NCBI GenBank assembly: GCA_033344775.1
Contig: JAWPMT010000005.1
Coordinates: forward strand, 2,735,001-2,799,000
Length of the DNA stretch: 64,000 nucleotides
Direction: 5' to 3'
Source: Cytophagales bacterium
Lineage (GTDB): Bacteria; Bacteroidota; Bacteroidia; Cytophagales; Cyclobacteriaceae
The position numbers and the translations under genes are program-made. Positions 33,996-44,179 of the stretch are shown piece after piece; position 1 is the stretch's first letter; the number at the start of each line of letters is the position of its first letter. The notes beneath the pieces were generated by a model. It did no database searches. It had not been told where the DNA came from and was given only the letters and a program-made list of their open reading frames with translations.

Positions 33996-34561
33996 CTTTT
34001 TGTTGTTGGAAGTTTAAGGCCCAGGGCAACGAGCAAGTACATTTCTGTTTCACGTTCTAAGCTGAGGGCATAGCCCCATCGTAGCTTGGTGAAGAACCGG
34101 TTCTTTTTGCCCATCTTGGTAGACCACTCATAGTTGAGTGTCGGAAGAAAATAGTGCCGCCATTCACGCTGCACATTACTGCGATCGCCGGACCCAAGAT
34201 TAACCGTAAAACCCGTTTTTTCAGATTCTCCTAAGTAACTCAACCCTACAGAGAGTACTGAAGCACCTTTTTTATCGACTTTGGTTCGGGCAACCCCAAG
34301 GTCCGCACCTGCCAGGATGTTGTAGTTGCGATCGATGTACGAAAAAGCACCTACATGTGGTTGTAAGAGAAGGCTATATGCTTTTGTCGTATTAACATTC
34401 AGGTCGCGAATGGGCATGTCATAACTGACCGATAAGCCCGGTCGGATAAAGAAATTTCCTTGATAGGCAATGTTCAAATAAGGCGTATAACCTGTAACAT
34501 CCTGTGCCTGGGCAAAGCCATAGCATAACAGCAAAGCAAAAAACAACCTAAATCTTGACAT
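33992..34561 (-). CDS. Hypothetical outer-membrane beta-barrel-like protein
   Basis: The 189-residue exported protein has a signal peptide ('RFRLFFALLLCYGFAQA'). The mature part alternates hydrophobic and polar residues with many aromatics ('GYTPYLNIAYQGNFFIRPGL', 'YFLPTLNYEWSTKMGKKNRF'), as expected for an eight-stranded outer-membrane barrel. I recognise no family. It overlaps the amine oxidase gene by 4 bp, so the two are co-translated, and a role as a surface or export partner of the oxidase is possible. Confidence 0.75.
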   Translation of the reverse strand: MSRFRLFFALLLCYGFAQAQDVTGYTPYLNIAYQGNFFIRPGLSVSYDMPIRDLNVNTTKAYSLLLQPHVGAFSYIDRNYNILAGADLGVARTKVDKKGASVLSVGLSYLGESEKTGFTVNLGSGDRSNVQREWRHYFLPTLNYEWSTKMGKKNRFFTKLRWGYALSLERETEMYLLVALGLKLPTTKR

Positions 34562-34661
34562 AACATGGTGAATCTAATAATTGTACCAGTACAGAAATAA
34601 TATCCCTACTCGAAAGCCATGAATTTAGGTCAAAAGAAGAGAAAGGCGTATCAGGAACGGC

Positions 34662-37600
34662 TTACTGAACAAATATCATGACTTTCTGATTTGGCGAAAA
34701 AGCAGATCTATCCATGAATACATACATACCTGAAGGCAATCCACTGACATCAATTTCCAACACGCTTTTAGAACCTGATTTTGAGAGTGAAAAAGGAGGA
34801 TGGACCTCTCTGCCAGAAAGACTTGTCATTGACCAATTTAAAATTTCATGGGTTGTGACAGAAATAGTGAGTATTTCCTCCGCCGGATTGGGAAAAACTG
34901 TGTAAGAACCGAAGTTATCTTCCGTACCAAGAAGTAGAGACGATTCTTGAATCGAAATCACAAAGTCCTCTTCTGTCCCAAGACCAGCTTCATCAGTAGC
35001 CCTTATCGTGATAGAATATTGTTCTTGCTCTTCAAAATCGAACGTACTGGCAGTTAATAGTTGATCTTCAATGATTGTAAATAGGGTAGTATGTTCACCT
35101 AAGATCTCAAATGTTATCACATCTTCTATGTCGGGATCACTAACTATGAGATTACCAATAAGTGTTCCTATGGTCGCGTTTTCCTCCACAGAAGCATTAT
35201 CTAAAGTTAAATCAGTTGGAGCTTCATTTACATCTAAAACCTGGATCTCAAAAGAGAGATCCGTACTAAGCCCTTCGGCATCAGTTGATTTGATTGTGAT
35301 CTGATAAGTATTTTTCGTTTCAAAATCCAAAGCAGCATTAGTAATGAATGAGCTCCCTTCAATGCTAAACGCACTGGCATCGTCGCCGTACAAGGTGTAG
35401 GTAAAGGTATCATCGGTATCATCGTCCATGGTGGAAATGGTTCCGACAATCGTCATCAAGTCACTATTTTCATTAACGGTGTTACCGCTTAGCGATATGG
35501 TCTCCGGTTTTTCGTTGAGGTCATTGACAGTAATGATGAAATCTTCACGGGTTGAAAGGCCGCCCGCGTCTGTAGAGGTAATGCTAACCTGATAGCTATT
35601 TTTTGTTTCAAAATCCAGAGAAGCGTTTGTGACCAATGAGCCCTCTTCAATGCTAAATGAACTTGTTTCGTCTCCCGACAAGGTATAGGTAAACGTGTCA
35701 TCTGCATCTGCATCTGTCGTTGAAATCGCTCCGATATATGTCCGCAAGGCACCGTTCTCATCGACATTGGAATTGCTTAATGAAATAGTCTGTGGGGCTT
35801 CGTTGAGGTCATTCACGGTAATGATGAAATCTTCACTAGTTGAAAGGCCGCCCGCGTCTGTAGAGGTAATGCTAACCTGATAGCTATTTCTCATTTCAAA
35901 ATCCAGGGAAGTATCCGTAATCAAAGAACCTTCTTCTATGCTAAATGCACTAGCATCGTCTCCTGACAAGGTATAGGTAAACGTCTCATTTGCATCTTCA
36001 TCTGTCGTTGAAACCACTCCGATATGTGTCTGCAAGGCACTGTTCTCATAGACATTAGTATTACTTAATGAAATTGTCCGTGGGGCTTCGTTGACGTCAT
36101 TCACGGTAATGATGAAATCTTCACTAGTTGAAAGGTCGCCACTATCAGTAGCTGTAATGCTAACTTGATAGCTATTTCTCATTTCAAAATCCAGGGAAGT
36201 ATCCGTAATCAAAGAACCTTCTTCTATGCTAAACGCACTAGCATCGTCTCCTGACAAGGTATAGGTAAACGTCTCATTTGCATCTTCATCTGTCGTTGAA
36301 ATCACTCCGATATGTGTCTGCAAGGCACTGTTCTCATAGACATTAGTATTACTTAGTGAAATTGTCTGTGGGGCTTCGTTGAGATCATTGACTGAAATGA
36401 TGAAATCTTCACTAGTTGAAAGGTCGCCACCATCAGTAGCTGTAATGCTAACTTGATAGCTATTTCTCATTTCAAAATCCAGGGAAGTATCCGTAATCAA
36501 AGAACCTTCTTCTATGCTAAACGCACTAGCATCGTCTCCTGACAAGGTATAGGTAAACGTCTCATTTGCATCTTCATCTGTCGTTGAAATCACTCCGATA
36601 TGTGTCTGCAAGGCACTGTTCTCATAGACATTAGTATTACTTAGTGAAATTGTCTGTGGGGCTTCGTTGAGATCATTGACAGTTATGATGAAATCCTCAC
36701 TGGTTGAAAGGCCGCCACCATCAGTAGCTGAAATAGTAATTTGATAGCTATTTTTCGTTTCAAAATCCAGAGAAGCCTTAGTAACCAATGAGCCCTCATC
36801 AATGCTAAATGAACTTGCTTCGTCTCCAGATAAGGTGTAGGAAAAGGTATCATCGGTATCATCGTCCGTAGCTGAAATGGTTCCGATATGTTCCTGTAAG
36901 GGACTGTTCTCATCGACATTAGTATTGCTTAATGAAATAGTCTGTGGGGCTTCGTTGAGATCATTGACTGAAATGATGAAATCTTCGCTGGTTGAAAGGC
37001 CGCCATCATCAGTAGCTATAATGGTAATCTGATAGCTGTTTTTCGTTTCAAAATCCAGAGAAGCATTTGTGACCAACGAGCCCTCATCAATGGTAAATGA
37101 ATTTGCTTCGTCTCCCGACAAGGTATAAGTAAACGTGTCATCTACATCTGCATCTGTAGTTGAAATCGCTCCGATATATGTCTGCAAGGCACTGTTCTCA
37201 TCGACATTAGTATTGCTTAATGAAATAGTCTGTGGGGTTTCGTTGAGATCATTGACGGTAATGATGAAATCCTCGCTGGTTGAAAGGCCGCCATCATCAG
37301 TAGTTGTAATGGTAATCTGATAGTTATTTTTCGTTTCAAAATTCAGAGAAGCGTTTGTAACCAAAAGGCCCTCTTCAATGCTAAATGCACTTGCTTCGTC
37401 TCCCGACAAGGTATAGGTGAAGGAATCATTGGTATCCTCGTCTGCGGTGGAAAGAGTTCCCACGATGGTATTCAGGTTACTGTTTTCATCAACAGAGCTA
37501 TTGCTTAAGCCGATTGTCTCCGGTGCCTCATTGAGATTATTCACGGTGATGGTTAAATCCTGAGTGACTGACAAACCATTGGCATCCAATGAGGTTATTG

Positions 37601-40600
37601 AGATAGAGTAACTACTCTGATTTTCAAAATCGACCGACTCATTTGTAATCAGGCTTTCTTCCTGAACTAAAAAGGCATTTGCATCTGTCCCCGCCAGACT
37701 GTAACTGAATATGTCGTTTCTATCTTTATCCTCAGTAGACAGTTCTCCTACCAATGAACCTATATTAGCATTTTCATCAATGCTATTTTGGTCGATTGAA
37801 ATGCTTGTAGGCGAAGAGTTTACAATTAGCGTAACTGGGTTTCGTTGAAGCGTCAGTGATTGGGCATTTGGGTTGGTGATTGTGCAGGTATATATACCCT
37901 GATCATCTTCTGTAGCAGAGGTTATTTGGTAAGTTGCTGCTGTTGCATTCTCAATGACTTCATTGTTCAAAAACCATTGATAAATGTTATTCACTTCTTG
38001 ATCTGATACTGTCATCGTGAACTCCTCACTCACATTGATCAGGCTTTCGATAGCACTATCCAGATTTTTCTGTGGGCTATAATATAGATTGGTCACTGAA
38101 ATGTTTGGGAGAATGTCTTCAAAGCCCAGTTTATTATTATGGACACGCACATTGTTGATAGTGGCTAGGGCGGTGAGGTCACTTAAGCCAGTAAGGAAAT
38201 TATTAGAGATATCAATGAACGACAGAGACGTCAAACCACTAAGGTCTGGTAGATCACCAGAAAATTGATTATCACGTATAAGTACTGAAGACAAATTGGT
38301 AAGGTTATTGAAACTGGCAGGGATTTCACCAGTGAGTGCATTTTCATAGAGACCAACTCTCTGAAGATTCATGAGATTGCCAAATTCTTCAGGAATATTG
38401 CCTGTTAGCTGGTTGTTCCATAGTTGAAGTTCTGTAAGGTTAGTCAGATTACCAATTTCTATCGGAATCATCCCTCCAAGTGGATTGCCTCCCAAGGATA
38501 ATTCTTCAAGTAGTGACAAATTTGTTAACTCGACGGGGATTCCCCCAGTCAAATCATTATGACCTAATCTGAGTGTCTCCAGTTTTTCCAGATCCCCCAG
38601 TCCCGATGGAATTTCACCAGATAGATTACATCCCCAAAGGCTAAGCCGATTCAATGATGTCAAATTACCCCAGTTCGCAGGAATATTTCCCGTAAATTGA
38701 TTATCAGCTAAAACAAGTTCTTGTAATAAGTCAAGTTGCGTGATTTCTTCTGGTATTGTACCCGATAGTCTATTGAAGCTCATATCTATTCGGGCCAGTG
38801 AAGTTAAATCACCGATTTCCGGAGGGATTGGACCCGACAATAGATTGTGCTGTAATTCCAGAAACTGAAGACTACCCATATTGGAAATATCTCCTGGGAC
38901 CTCACCTTCCAATCCATTATTGTTCAAATTCAATTGAATAAGGTTTTCCAAATCCCATAGCTCATCTGGCACTTTCCCTTCCAGATTATTATGTCCGACA
39001 TGCAAATACTCGAGGGCCGTGAGCTGACCTATGCTTTCACTCAAATTGCCTTTCAGGTGGTTCATGTTAAGGTTTAGTTCTGTGAGTAAAGCAAGCGAAT
39101 ACAACTCTGAGGGTATTTCTCCCGTGAGACCGCCGCCGCCATTCCATTGTCGGTCAAGTCTGAGATCAGTTAACTTGACCAAGTTTCCAATTTCCTTTGG
39201 AATTTCTCCGGATAGTTGATTACCACTAAAGTCTAAATCATGCAGATTTGTGAGATTACCAATTGTTGCGGGGATAGAACCAGAAACTCCTAGATTGGAG
39301 TCATAAAACTTTCCGTTATTAGCCAATCTCAGTACTCTTAATTCATTCAGTTCACCAATTTCTTCAGGCATTGCTCCAGATAAATCGTTATTGTTCAGAT
39401 CTATGACAATTACTCTATTGGTTTCACTGCTTACACTAATGCCATACCACTCATTAAGGTCTGCAGACTGGAGCCAGTTAGAATTATGATTCCAATTTGG
39501 GCCATTCATTGAGATGTAGAATGCTTTCAACGCCTCGAAATCCGGATGTGTATCAATCCCATCAGGGATAACAATAAATGATTTCGTTAAAGTCAGGTCT
39601 GGTAAATTAGGATGAGTTACTTCAACGACGTAATTTCCGGCTTGCTCTTCATCCACGTAAGTAAACGAATACGTGGCTTGGGAAACGCCAACAATTTCAA
39701 CACCGTCTTTGTACCAGGTGTAGACGTTGCCGCCTGGTTCACCCGTGATCACTTGAAGGTCAATTTCTCCCGCAACTCCCTCTACTTCGGAAGTACCCAA
39801 ATTCGCCTGGTCAGCGTAGCCAAACAGAATCCCCTGGTTGGGTAGTAGGTCAGCAAAATCAAGTCGATTTTCCTGTACCCAAATCCCAATTGATAATGAT
39901 GATAGGTCTGGTAACCCAGAAAACTCATTGTCGCTAATATTCATATAAGTGAGGGATGAAAGTCTACTGACATCCGGAAAATCACCTGATAGTTGATTTC
40001 CGAAAATTGTAATGGATGTTAAACCTTCCATATTAGTAATTGAGGAAGGGACTTCTCCGGTAAGGAAATTGTCATCTAGACGAAGAGCAGAAACTTGAAT
40101 TAAATTTCCAATTTCATCCGGGATTTCTCCTTCCAATCGATTGTCACCTAGCAATAAGTTTTCTAACAAAACCAAATCACCAATGCCAGCCGGAATAGGG
40201 CCTTCCAATTGATTTTGCATGAGGTCCATTTCCGTCATATTCGACAAAGCACCTATCGTAGTTGGCAAGGAAGAAAGACGATTACCTCGAGCATTGAAGG
40301 TCGTTAGTTGAGTTAGGTTTCCAATTTCGTTGGGAATTGGTCCGCTTAAATCATTCCAATTGAGTTCCGCTATTATCAGGTTCTGTAGATTTCCGAATTC
40401 AATAGGAATAGGACCTCTTAAGTCATTGTATTCTAATTTCAGGACCTCCAGGTTTGCCAATGCACCTATCTCGGGAGGAATGATGCCAGGCATTTCACAA
40501 AAACTAATATCTAAAGATTTTAGAGAGGTCCATTTTCCGATGGTTTCAGGAATACCTTCTTCAAATAAATTGTAGGAGAGATCTGCCTCGTCCAAACTAA

Positions 40601-43502
40601 TCAGCGCACCCAGATCATCAGGAAAACCAGTCAAATGATTGTTATTCAATTTGAGCGTTTCCAATGCCACCAAACTGCTGATCGCTTCTGGAATATTTCC
40701 TGATAAGTTATTTTCAGAAAGGTCAAGACTTTCCAATGACCCTAGCGCTTTAATTTCTTCTGGAATTTCACCTGAAAACTCATTCAAAGCCATGTTAATA
40801 CTCAGCAGTTTTTTGAGGTTGCCAAGGGTATTTGGGATGGCCCCAGAAAAACGATTACTTTCCATTTGCAGATGACGCAAGTTCAGCAGATTTCCTACGG
40901 AGTTTGGAATCTCACCAGATAAACCATAACCCTGATCTTCCGAATAGTTGCGTTGTAGTTGTAAAATTTCGAGTTCCTGCAGGTTTCCGATTTCGGAAGG
41001 TATCGATCCTGAAAAGTCATTGTAAGCGAGCTTAAGTTCTTTCAGTTTTGTCAACTGACCCAGACCGTCAGATATATTTCCATTTATCGAATTGCTTCCC
41101 AAATCCAGGTATTCCAGTGAAGTGAGGTTCCACAATTCTTCTGGTAATTTACCATTGAGATTATTACCACTAAGTTTCAGTGAAGTCACTTTCCCGTCAT
41201 TGGTAGCAGTGACTCCAAACCAGGTAAACGGGTCCGCGGTTAGGTTCCATGAATTATTCCAGTTAGGGCCATCGGTGCTTTCATAAAGTACCAATAAGGC
41301 CTCTAACTCCTGACTATTGATAGTTGGCCGTGTTCTCTGAACCTTGAATTCAAAATCTTTACCACCAAAACTACAACCAGACCCAACACTTGTTTTATCA
41401 TGTTTCAGGGAAAAGGTAAATTCTGAGTCATCAGCAGGATTATAGGAACCAGCTTCGTCAGCTGTCCCCAGGATCAGATCCACGTTATTGAATGTGGAAA
41501 AAGTATTTTGATCGTCATTGAATGAGACCAGACCACTTTCAAGTTGAAATGCGTACGGAATGTTAAATCCCGGTTGACCCGACTCCAAAAAATAAGTCGC
41601 TCTAAAACTTCGGGTCTCTACATCCACGTAACTGACAATGATCTGAACCACATCACTACCAAAAATCAAATGGCGACATTCGGGACCGTCGAAATTGCGC
41701 TGCAAAAGGTAATAGGTACCGACCCATCCGTATTTATCTACTGTTTTAGTCAACGAATTATTTGATTCATTTTCATCCTCGGTAGTCAATTCTGCTCTGA
41801 TGTCATATAAGCCAAATTCACTAAAGTCATAATCCGTAAAGAAGGTAATTTCTTTTGTCGCCAAAGGCGTTAGTTCTTCATTGACCGCATGACTAGTCAC
41901 CAATTGATCATTGACGTATAGATTAAGCTCATATGAACTGATGGTCTCAATACCTGTATTCTGTATTTCCACGACGATATCATCGGTCCCAGAAGCACTG
42001 GTTGTAGGTGATAAAATTCTCGAAATGGCCAAATCGTTTGCAACTTGATTAAATACGGTAATATCATCTATGGCTACATCACCACGTGGTGACCCACTTC
42101 CAGTCACCTGGAATTCTAATTGTATCAAATCACTGAGTCCCTCAAGGTCAAAGGTTGCGCTTTCAAATAGCTCCTCTGACGAAGTTTGTTGTACGCCGCT
42201 TAGTTCAAAAATTTCATGGCTTTCTCCATCGGATTGATGTGCGATTACTTTGAGTGTTCCAATCTCTTCACCATACATGTGATAATAAAATTGAACAACC
42301 GGCTGATTTAAAGAAGAGATGTCAAAAGGTTGTGAGAAAAGAGATGCTATGTCGCCAGTGGAAGACCCTGTGGCTTCAGTATAGGCATAATATCCTGAGC
42401 CACTAGTATTATCCCGAGATGGACCGGTATCGCTCGTGACCGTGGCAGTTTTTATCAATCTCCAGTCTAGTGAGTTATCTTTCTCCTCGAACCATCCTTC
42501 AGGTAAAGCTCCGTCATGTTCAAAATCTTCATAAAACGGATAATCTTTTACGGCACTCGGCACCTCAGTTAATAAAATTAGCTCATCATTAGATTCAATT
42601 TCATCTTCGGCTAAGGATACAATTACTTTTATTTCGTAGTTACCGGCATCTAAGAAACTGTAGGCTGTCTCAAATGTGAATTCTGCCACTTGAAGAGGCT
42701 GCAATTCATCGGTAAATATTTCAGTAGAGATCAATTGCTCATTCACGTAATAGTTTAATTCAAAATCGCTAGCGGCCGTTGAAGCTAAATTCATCAATTT
42801 AATGGACGGATTAACCGGACCAAATGATAGGCTTTTTGGTGAGGAAATGGATAAAACGGCAAGGTCATTCGTTGGACTATCAGCAATTGAAAATTGATCA
42901 ATGGCCGTTCCTTCCTGATTAATCACAAAGTCCGAAGCAAAGACAAACGCCAGTTGAACATACTTTTCTCCCGAAAGGATGGATAGGTTGGCGATGACTT
43001 CTCGATAATTACCCTGAGTACTTCCAGACCAGCCAGGGAGTCCCCTTAAGGCATCAATGTTCGAACCATACCAGTTTTGTATTCCAACTTCCGACGATAG
43101 AAGTATGAATTCATCGTTAGGTGCCGTTCGATAGACCAAGTGCATGCCATCCCAGATATCTTCGATATCGTTGTTAAAATAGAATCTGAGAACGGGTTGG
43201 TTGAGAGATTCAAAATTGTAGCTTGTTGTTATTAAGGTATCTAAAGCATTGTTCGGGTAATTATTATCTAAATCCGTGGCCCAGGCGCGGCTACCATCGT
43301 GAGCGCCACTTATCAAAGAAGTAGTTGGGGTACCCAATTCCCAAAGATTGCCATGGGTCATCCATCCATGATCGTCTTGTTCAAAACTTTCTGAATAGGG
43401 AAATGAGGTAATGGTACCAGTGGTATTTTGCGAATGTGCGCTTAGTAGGGAAAATACGCCCACGATTATAATAAAGGCCTCTAACGTTGTTTTCATAGTC
43501 AT
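34662..43502 (-). CDS. Giant T9SS-secreted protein: MAM-like, LRR, Ig-like and cadherin-like repeats
   Basis: The 2946-residue protein has a signal peptide ending 'LLSAHSQ'. In order: a MAM-like module (about 28-205), a CARDB-like segment (210-305), a second MAM-like module (312-480; 'YPFYEDFEHDGALPEGWF'), a CARDB-like segment (490-590), an unassigned part, a first block of plant-type leucine-rich repeats (about 727-1228, 'GNLTxLxxLxLxxNxLSGxI' pattern), an Ig-like domain (1230-1310), a second LRR block (1321-1814), a second Ig-like domain (1825-1890), ten cadherin-like repeats (1893-2856), and a C-terminal T9SS sorting domain ('YTVFPNPAEEILTISV' onward). 'DLNEAP' in the cadherin units is a Ca2+-binding-type motif. 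It is probably a Ca2+-stiffened surface adhesin. The start could also be Met3. Repeats 5-7 are nearly identical in DNA. Confidence 0.92.
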   Translation of the reverse strand: MTMKTTLEAFIIIVGVFSLLSAHSQNTTGTITSFPYSESFEQDDHGWMTHGNLWELGTPTTSLISGAHDGSRAWATDLDNNYPNNALDTLITTSYNFESLNQPVLRFYFNNDIEDIWDGMHLVYRTAPNDEFILLSSEVGIQNWYGSNIDALRGLPGWSGSTQGNYREVIANLSILSGEKYVQLAFVFASDFVINQEGTAIDQFSIADSPTNDLAVLSISSPKSLSFGPVNPSIKLMNLASTAASDFELNYYVNEQLISTEIFTDELQPLQVAEFTFETAYSFLDAGNYEIKVIVSLAEDEIESNDELILLTEVPSAVKDYPFYEDFEHDGALPEGWFEEKDNSLDWRLIKTATVTSDTGPSRDNTSGSGYYAYTEATGSSTGDIASLFSQPFDISSLNQPVVQFYYHMYGEEIGTLKVIAHQSDGESHEIFELSGVQQTSSEELFESATFDLEGLSDLIQLEFQVTGSGSPRGDVAIDDITVFNQVANDLAISRILSPTTSASGTDDIVVEIQNTGIETISSYELNLYVNDQLVTSHAVNEELTPLATKEITFFTDYDFSEFGLYDIRAELTTEDENESNNSLTKTVDKYGWVGTYYLLQRNFDGPECRHLIFGSDVVQIIVSYVDVETRSFRATYFLESGQPGFNIPYAFQLESGLVSFNDDQNTFSTFNNVDLILGTADEAGSYNPADDSEFTFSLKHDKTSVGSGCSFGGKDFEFKVQRTRPTINSQELEALLVLYESTDGPNWNNSWNLTADPFTWFGVTATNDGKVTSLKLSGNNLNGKLPEELWNLTSLEYLDLGSNSINGNISDGLGQLTKLKELKLAYNDFSGSIPSEIGNLQELEILQLQRNYSEDQGYGLSGEIPNSVGNLLNLRHLQMESNRFSGAIPNTLGNLKKLLSINMALNEFSGEIPEEIKALGSLESLDLSENNLSGNIPEAISSLVALETLKLNNNHLTGFPDDLGALISLDEADLSYNLFEEGIPETIGKWTSLKSLDISFCEMPGIIPPEIGALANLEVLKLEYNDLRGPIPIEFGNLQNLIIAELNWNDLSGPIPNEIGNLTQLTTFNARGNRLSSLPTTIGALSNMTEMDLMQNQLEGPIPAGIGDLVLLENLLLGDNRLEGEIPDEIGNLIQVSALRLDDNFLTGEVPSSITNMEGLTSITIFGNQLSGDFPDVSRLSSLTYMNISDNEFSGLPDLSSLSIGIWVQENRLDFADLLPNQGILFGYADQANLGTSEVEGVAGEIDLQVITGEPGGNVYTWYKDGVEIVGVSQATYSFTYVDEEQAGNYVVEVTHPNLPDLTLTKSFIVIPDGIDTHPDFEALKAFYISMNGPNWNHNSNWLQSADLNEWYGISVSSETNRVIVIDLNNNDLSGAMPEEIGELNELRVLRLANNGKFYDSNLGVSGSIPATIGNLTNLHDLDFSGNQLSGEIPKEIGNLVKLTDLRLDRQWNGGGGLTGEIPSELYSLALLTELNLNMNHLKGNLSESIGQLTALEYLHVGHNNLEGKVPDELWDLENLIQLNLNNNGLEGEVPGDISNMGSLQFLELQHNLLSGPIPPEIGDLTSLARIDMSFNRLSGTIPEEITQLDLLQELVLADNQFTGNIPANWGNLTSLNRLSLWGCNLSGEIPSGLGDLEKLETLRLGHNDLTGGIPVELTNLSLLEELSLGGNPLGGMIPIEIGNLTNLTELQLWNNQLTGNIPEEFGNLMNLQRVGLYENALTGEIPASFNNLTNLSSVLIRDNQFSGDLPDLSGLTSLSFIDISNNFLTGLSDLTALATINNVRVHNNKLGFEDILPNISVTNLYYSPQKNLDSAIESLINVSEEFTMTVSDQEVNNIYQWFLNNEVIENATAATYQITSATEDDQGIYTCTITNPNAQSLTLQRNPVTLIVNSSPTSISIDQNSIDENANIGSLVGELSTEDKDRNDIFSYSLAGTDANAFLVQEESLITNESVDFENQSSYSISITSLDANGLSVTQDLTITVNNLNEAPETIGLSNSSVDENSNLNTIVGTLSTADEDTNDSFTYTLSGDEASAFSIEEGLLVTNASLNFETKNNYQITITTTDDGGLSTSEDFIITVNDLNETPQTISLSNTNVDENSALQTYIGAISTTDADVDDTFTYTLSGDEANSFTIDEGSLVTNASLDFETKNSYQITIIATDDGGLSTSEDFIISVNDLNEAPQTISLSNTNVDENSPLQEHIGTISATDDDTDDTFSYTLSGDEASSFSIDEGSLVTKASLDFETKNSYQITISATDGGGLSTSEDFIITVNDLNEAPQTISLSNTNVYENSALQTHIGVISTTDEDANETFTYTLSGDDASAFSIEEGSLITDTSLDFEMRNSYQVSITATDGGDLSTSEDFIISVNDLNEAPQTISLSNTNVYENSALQTHIGVISTTDEDANETFTYTLSGDDASAFSIEEGSLITDTSLDFEMRNSYQVSITATDSGDLSTSEDFIITVNDVNEAPRTISLSNTNVYENSALQTHIGVVSTTDEDANETFTYTLSGDDASAFSIEEGSLITDTSLDFEMRNSYQVSITSTDAGGLSTSEDFIITVNDLNEAPQTISLSNSNVDENGALRTYIGAISTTDADADDTFTYTLSGDETSSFSIEEGSLVTNASLDFETKNSYQVSITSTDAGGLSTREDFIITVNDLNEKPETISLSGNTVNENSDLMTIVGTISTMDDDTDDTFTYTLYGDDASAFSIEGSSFITNAALDFETKNTYQITIKSTDAEGLSTDLSFEIQVLDVNEAPTDLTLDNASVEENATIGTLIGNLIVSDPDIEDVITFEILGEHTTLFTIIEDQLLTASTFDFEEQEQYSITIRATDEAGLGTEEDFVISIQESSLLLGTEDNFGSYTVFPNPAEEILTISVTTHEILNWSMTSLSGREVHPPFSLSKSGSKSVLEIDVSGLPSGMYVFMDRSAFSPNQKVMIFVQ
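34935..37825 (-). repeat. Ten tandem cadherin-like units within the giant protein gene
   Basis: Ten repeats of about 96 codons (288 bp) encode cadherin-like domains. Each has an 'NxxVDEN' start, a 'TDxDxxDxFxYxLSGD' strand, a 'LDFExxNSYQxxI' helix-strand, and ends 'FIITVNDLNEAPQTI'. The first and last copies are the most divergent and the middle copies the most alike, as expected for expansion from the centre by unequal crossover. Confidence 0.85.
35801..36664 (-). repeat. Three near-identical 288-bp tandem units
   Basis: Cadherin-like units 5, 6 and 7 repeat at exactly 288 bp: the string tcaaagaacc occurs at 35921, 36209 and 36497. The encoded segments ('NVYENSALQTHIGV' onward) differ at only a few residues. 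This marks a recent in-frame duplication and a site where repeat number may vary between strains or be misassembled. Confidence 0.85.
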
Positions 43503-43532
43503 GGAATTTGTAAATGACGGGAGTCATCAACA

Positions 43533-43540
43533 CAAAAATA
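43533..43540 (-). promoter_or_regulatory. Possible -7 promoter box of the giant T9SS gene
   Basis: The minus strand reads TATTTTTG, matching TAnnTTTG, 30 bp upstream of the start codon. No convincing -33 TTG is visible, so the call is tentative. Confidence 0.3.
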
Positions 43541-43626
43541 ATCAGATATACATTTTTATATCGATTCATGAAATTGCCGAAGTATCATTTTATTCCTAAT
43601 TTTCTACATTACCTAACCGATTTTTT

Positions 43627-44052
43627 ATGTCTGATCAAGTGAAACCCCCTGTTTGGTATTGGATTGTGTCTGTCGTTGCTTTGTTGTGGAATGCTGCTGG
43701 CGTGATGAATTATCTTATGCAAGCCTATAACAAAGAAGCAGTGGTGGCAGCTCAGCCACCGGAAATGCAGCCTTATTTTGAAAACATACCGGCCTGGGCA
43801 ACCGCCGGATTCGCCATAGCCGTATTTGGCGGACTTTTTGGGTCTGTTCTTTTGTTGATACGGAAAGGTCCTATCCAATTGCTGTTTATTGCCTCACTAT
43901 TGGGGGTTTTCCTTCAAAACACGTACTGGATGTTTTTATCAGGAATTCCCAAAAACGCCGGAACGATGGCACTTCCTTTGACTGTAATTGTTGCAGGGGT
44001 GTTGTTGATCCTCTTCAGCAAGAAAGCCAAAAGCGAGGGTTGGATTGCTTGA
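43627..44052 (+). CDS. Small integral membrane protein, hypothetical
   Basis: The 141-residue protein has four predicted transmembrane helices (about 9-30, 57-80, 86-105 and 112-133) with short loops. The conserved-looking segments are 'VWYWIVSVVALLWNAAGVMN' at the start and 'FLQNTYWMFLSG' near helix 3. Similar proteins are common in Bacteroidota and Proteobacteria as hypothetical or 'sugar transporter'-labelled proteins, without a tested function. It is monocistronic and ends before a palindromic repeat at 44061. Confidence 0.75.
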   Translation: MSDQVKPPVWYWIVSVVALLWNAAGVMNYLMQAYNKEAVVAAQPPEMQPYFENIPAWATAGFAIAVFGGLFGSVLLLIRKGPIQLLFIASLLGVFLQNTYWMFLSGIPKNAGTMALPLTVIVAGVLLILFSKKAKSEGWIA

Positions 44053-44060
44053 AAAATAAA

Positions 44061-44124
44061 CTGTCAGTGAGCCTGTCGAAAACTCATGTGTAGTACATAC
44101 ATTTCGACAGGCTTAATCTGACAG
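44061..44124. repeat. Palindromic repeat between convergent genes (GAGCCTGTCGAAA type)
   Basis: Arms CTGTCAG...GCCTGTCGAAA (44061-44067, 44071-44081) and TTTCGACAGGC...CTGACAG (44102-44112, 44118-44124) form a long imperfect hairpin between the stop codons at 44052 and 44180. It is probably a bidirectional terminator as well as a dispersed repeat, since one arm recurs at 26756-26777. Confidence 0.7.
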
Positions 44125-44179
44125 AAGTCTTAAGTTTAAAGGGATGAAACCGACCCTTTCCCTTTGACTTTTATATTTC

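Noticed and set aside
34935-37825. CRISPR array suggested by regular repeats
   Set aside because: The unit is 288 bp, in frame, and encodes cadherin-like domains. There are no spacers and no cas genes.
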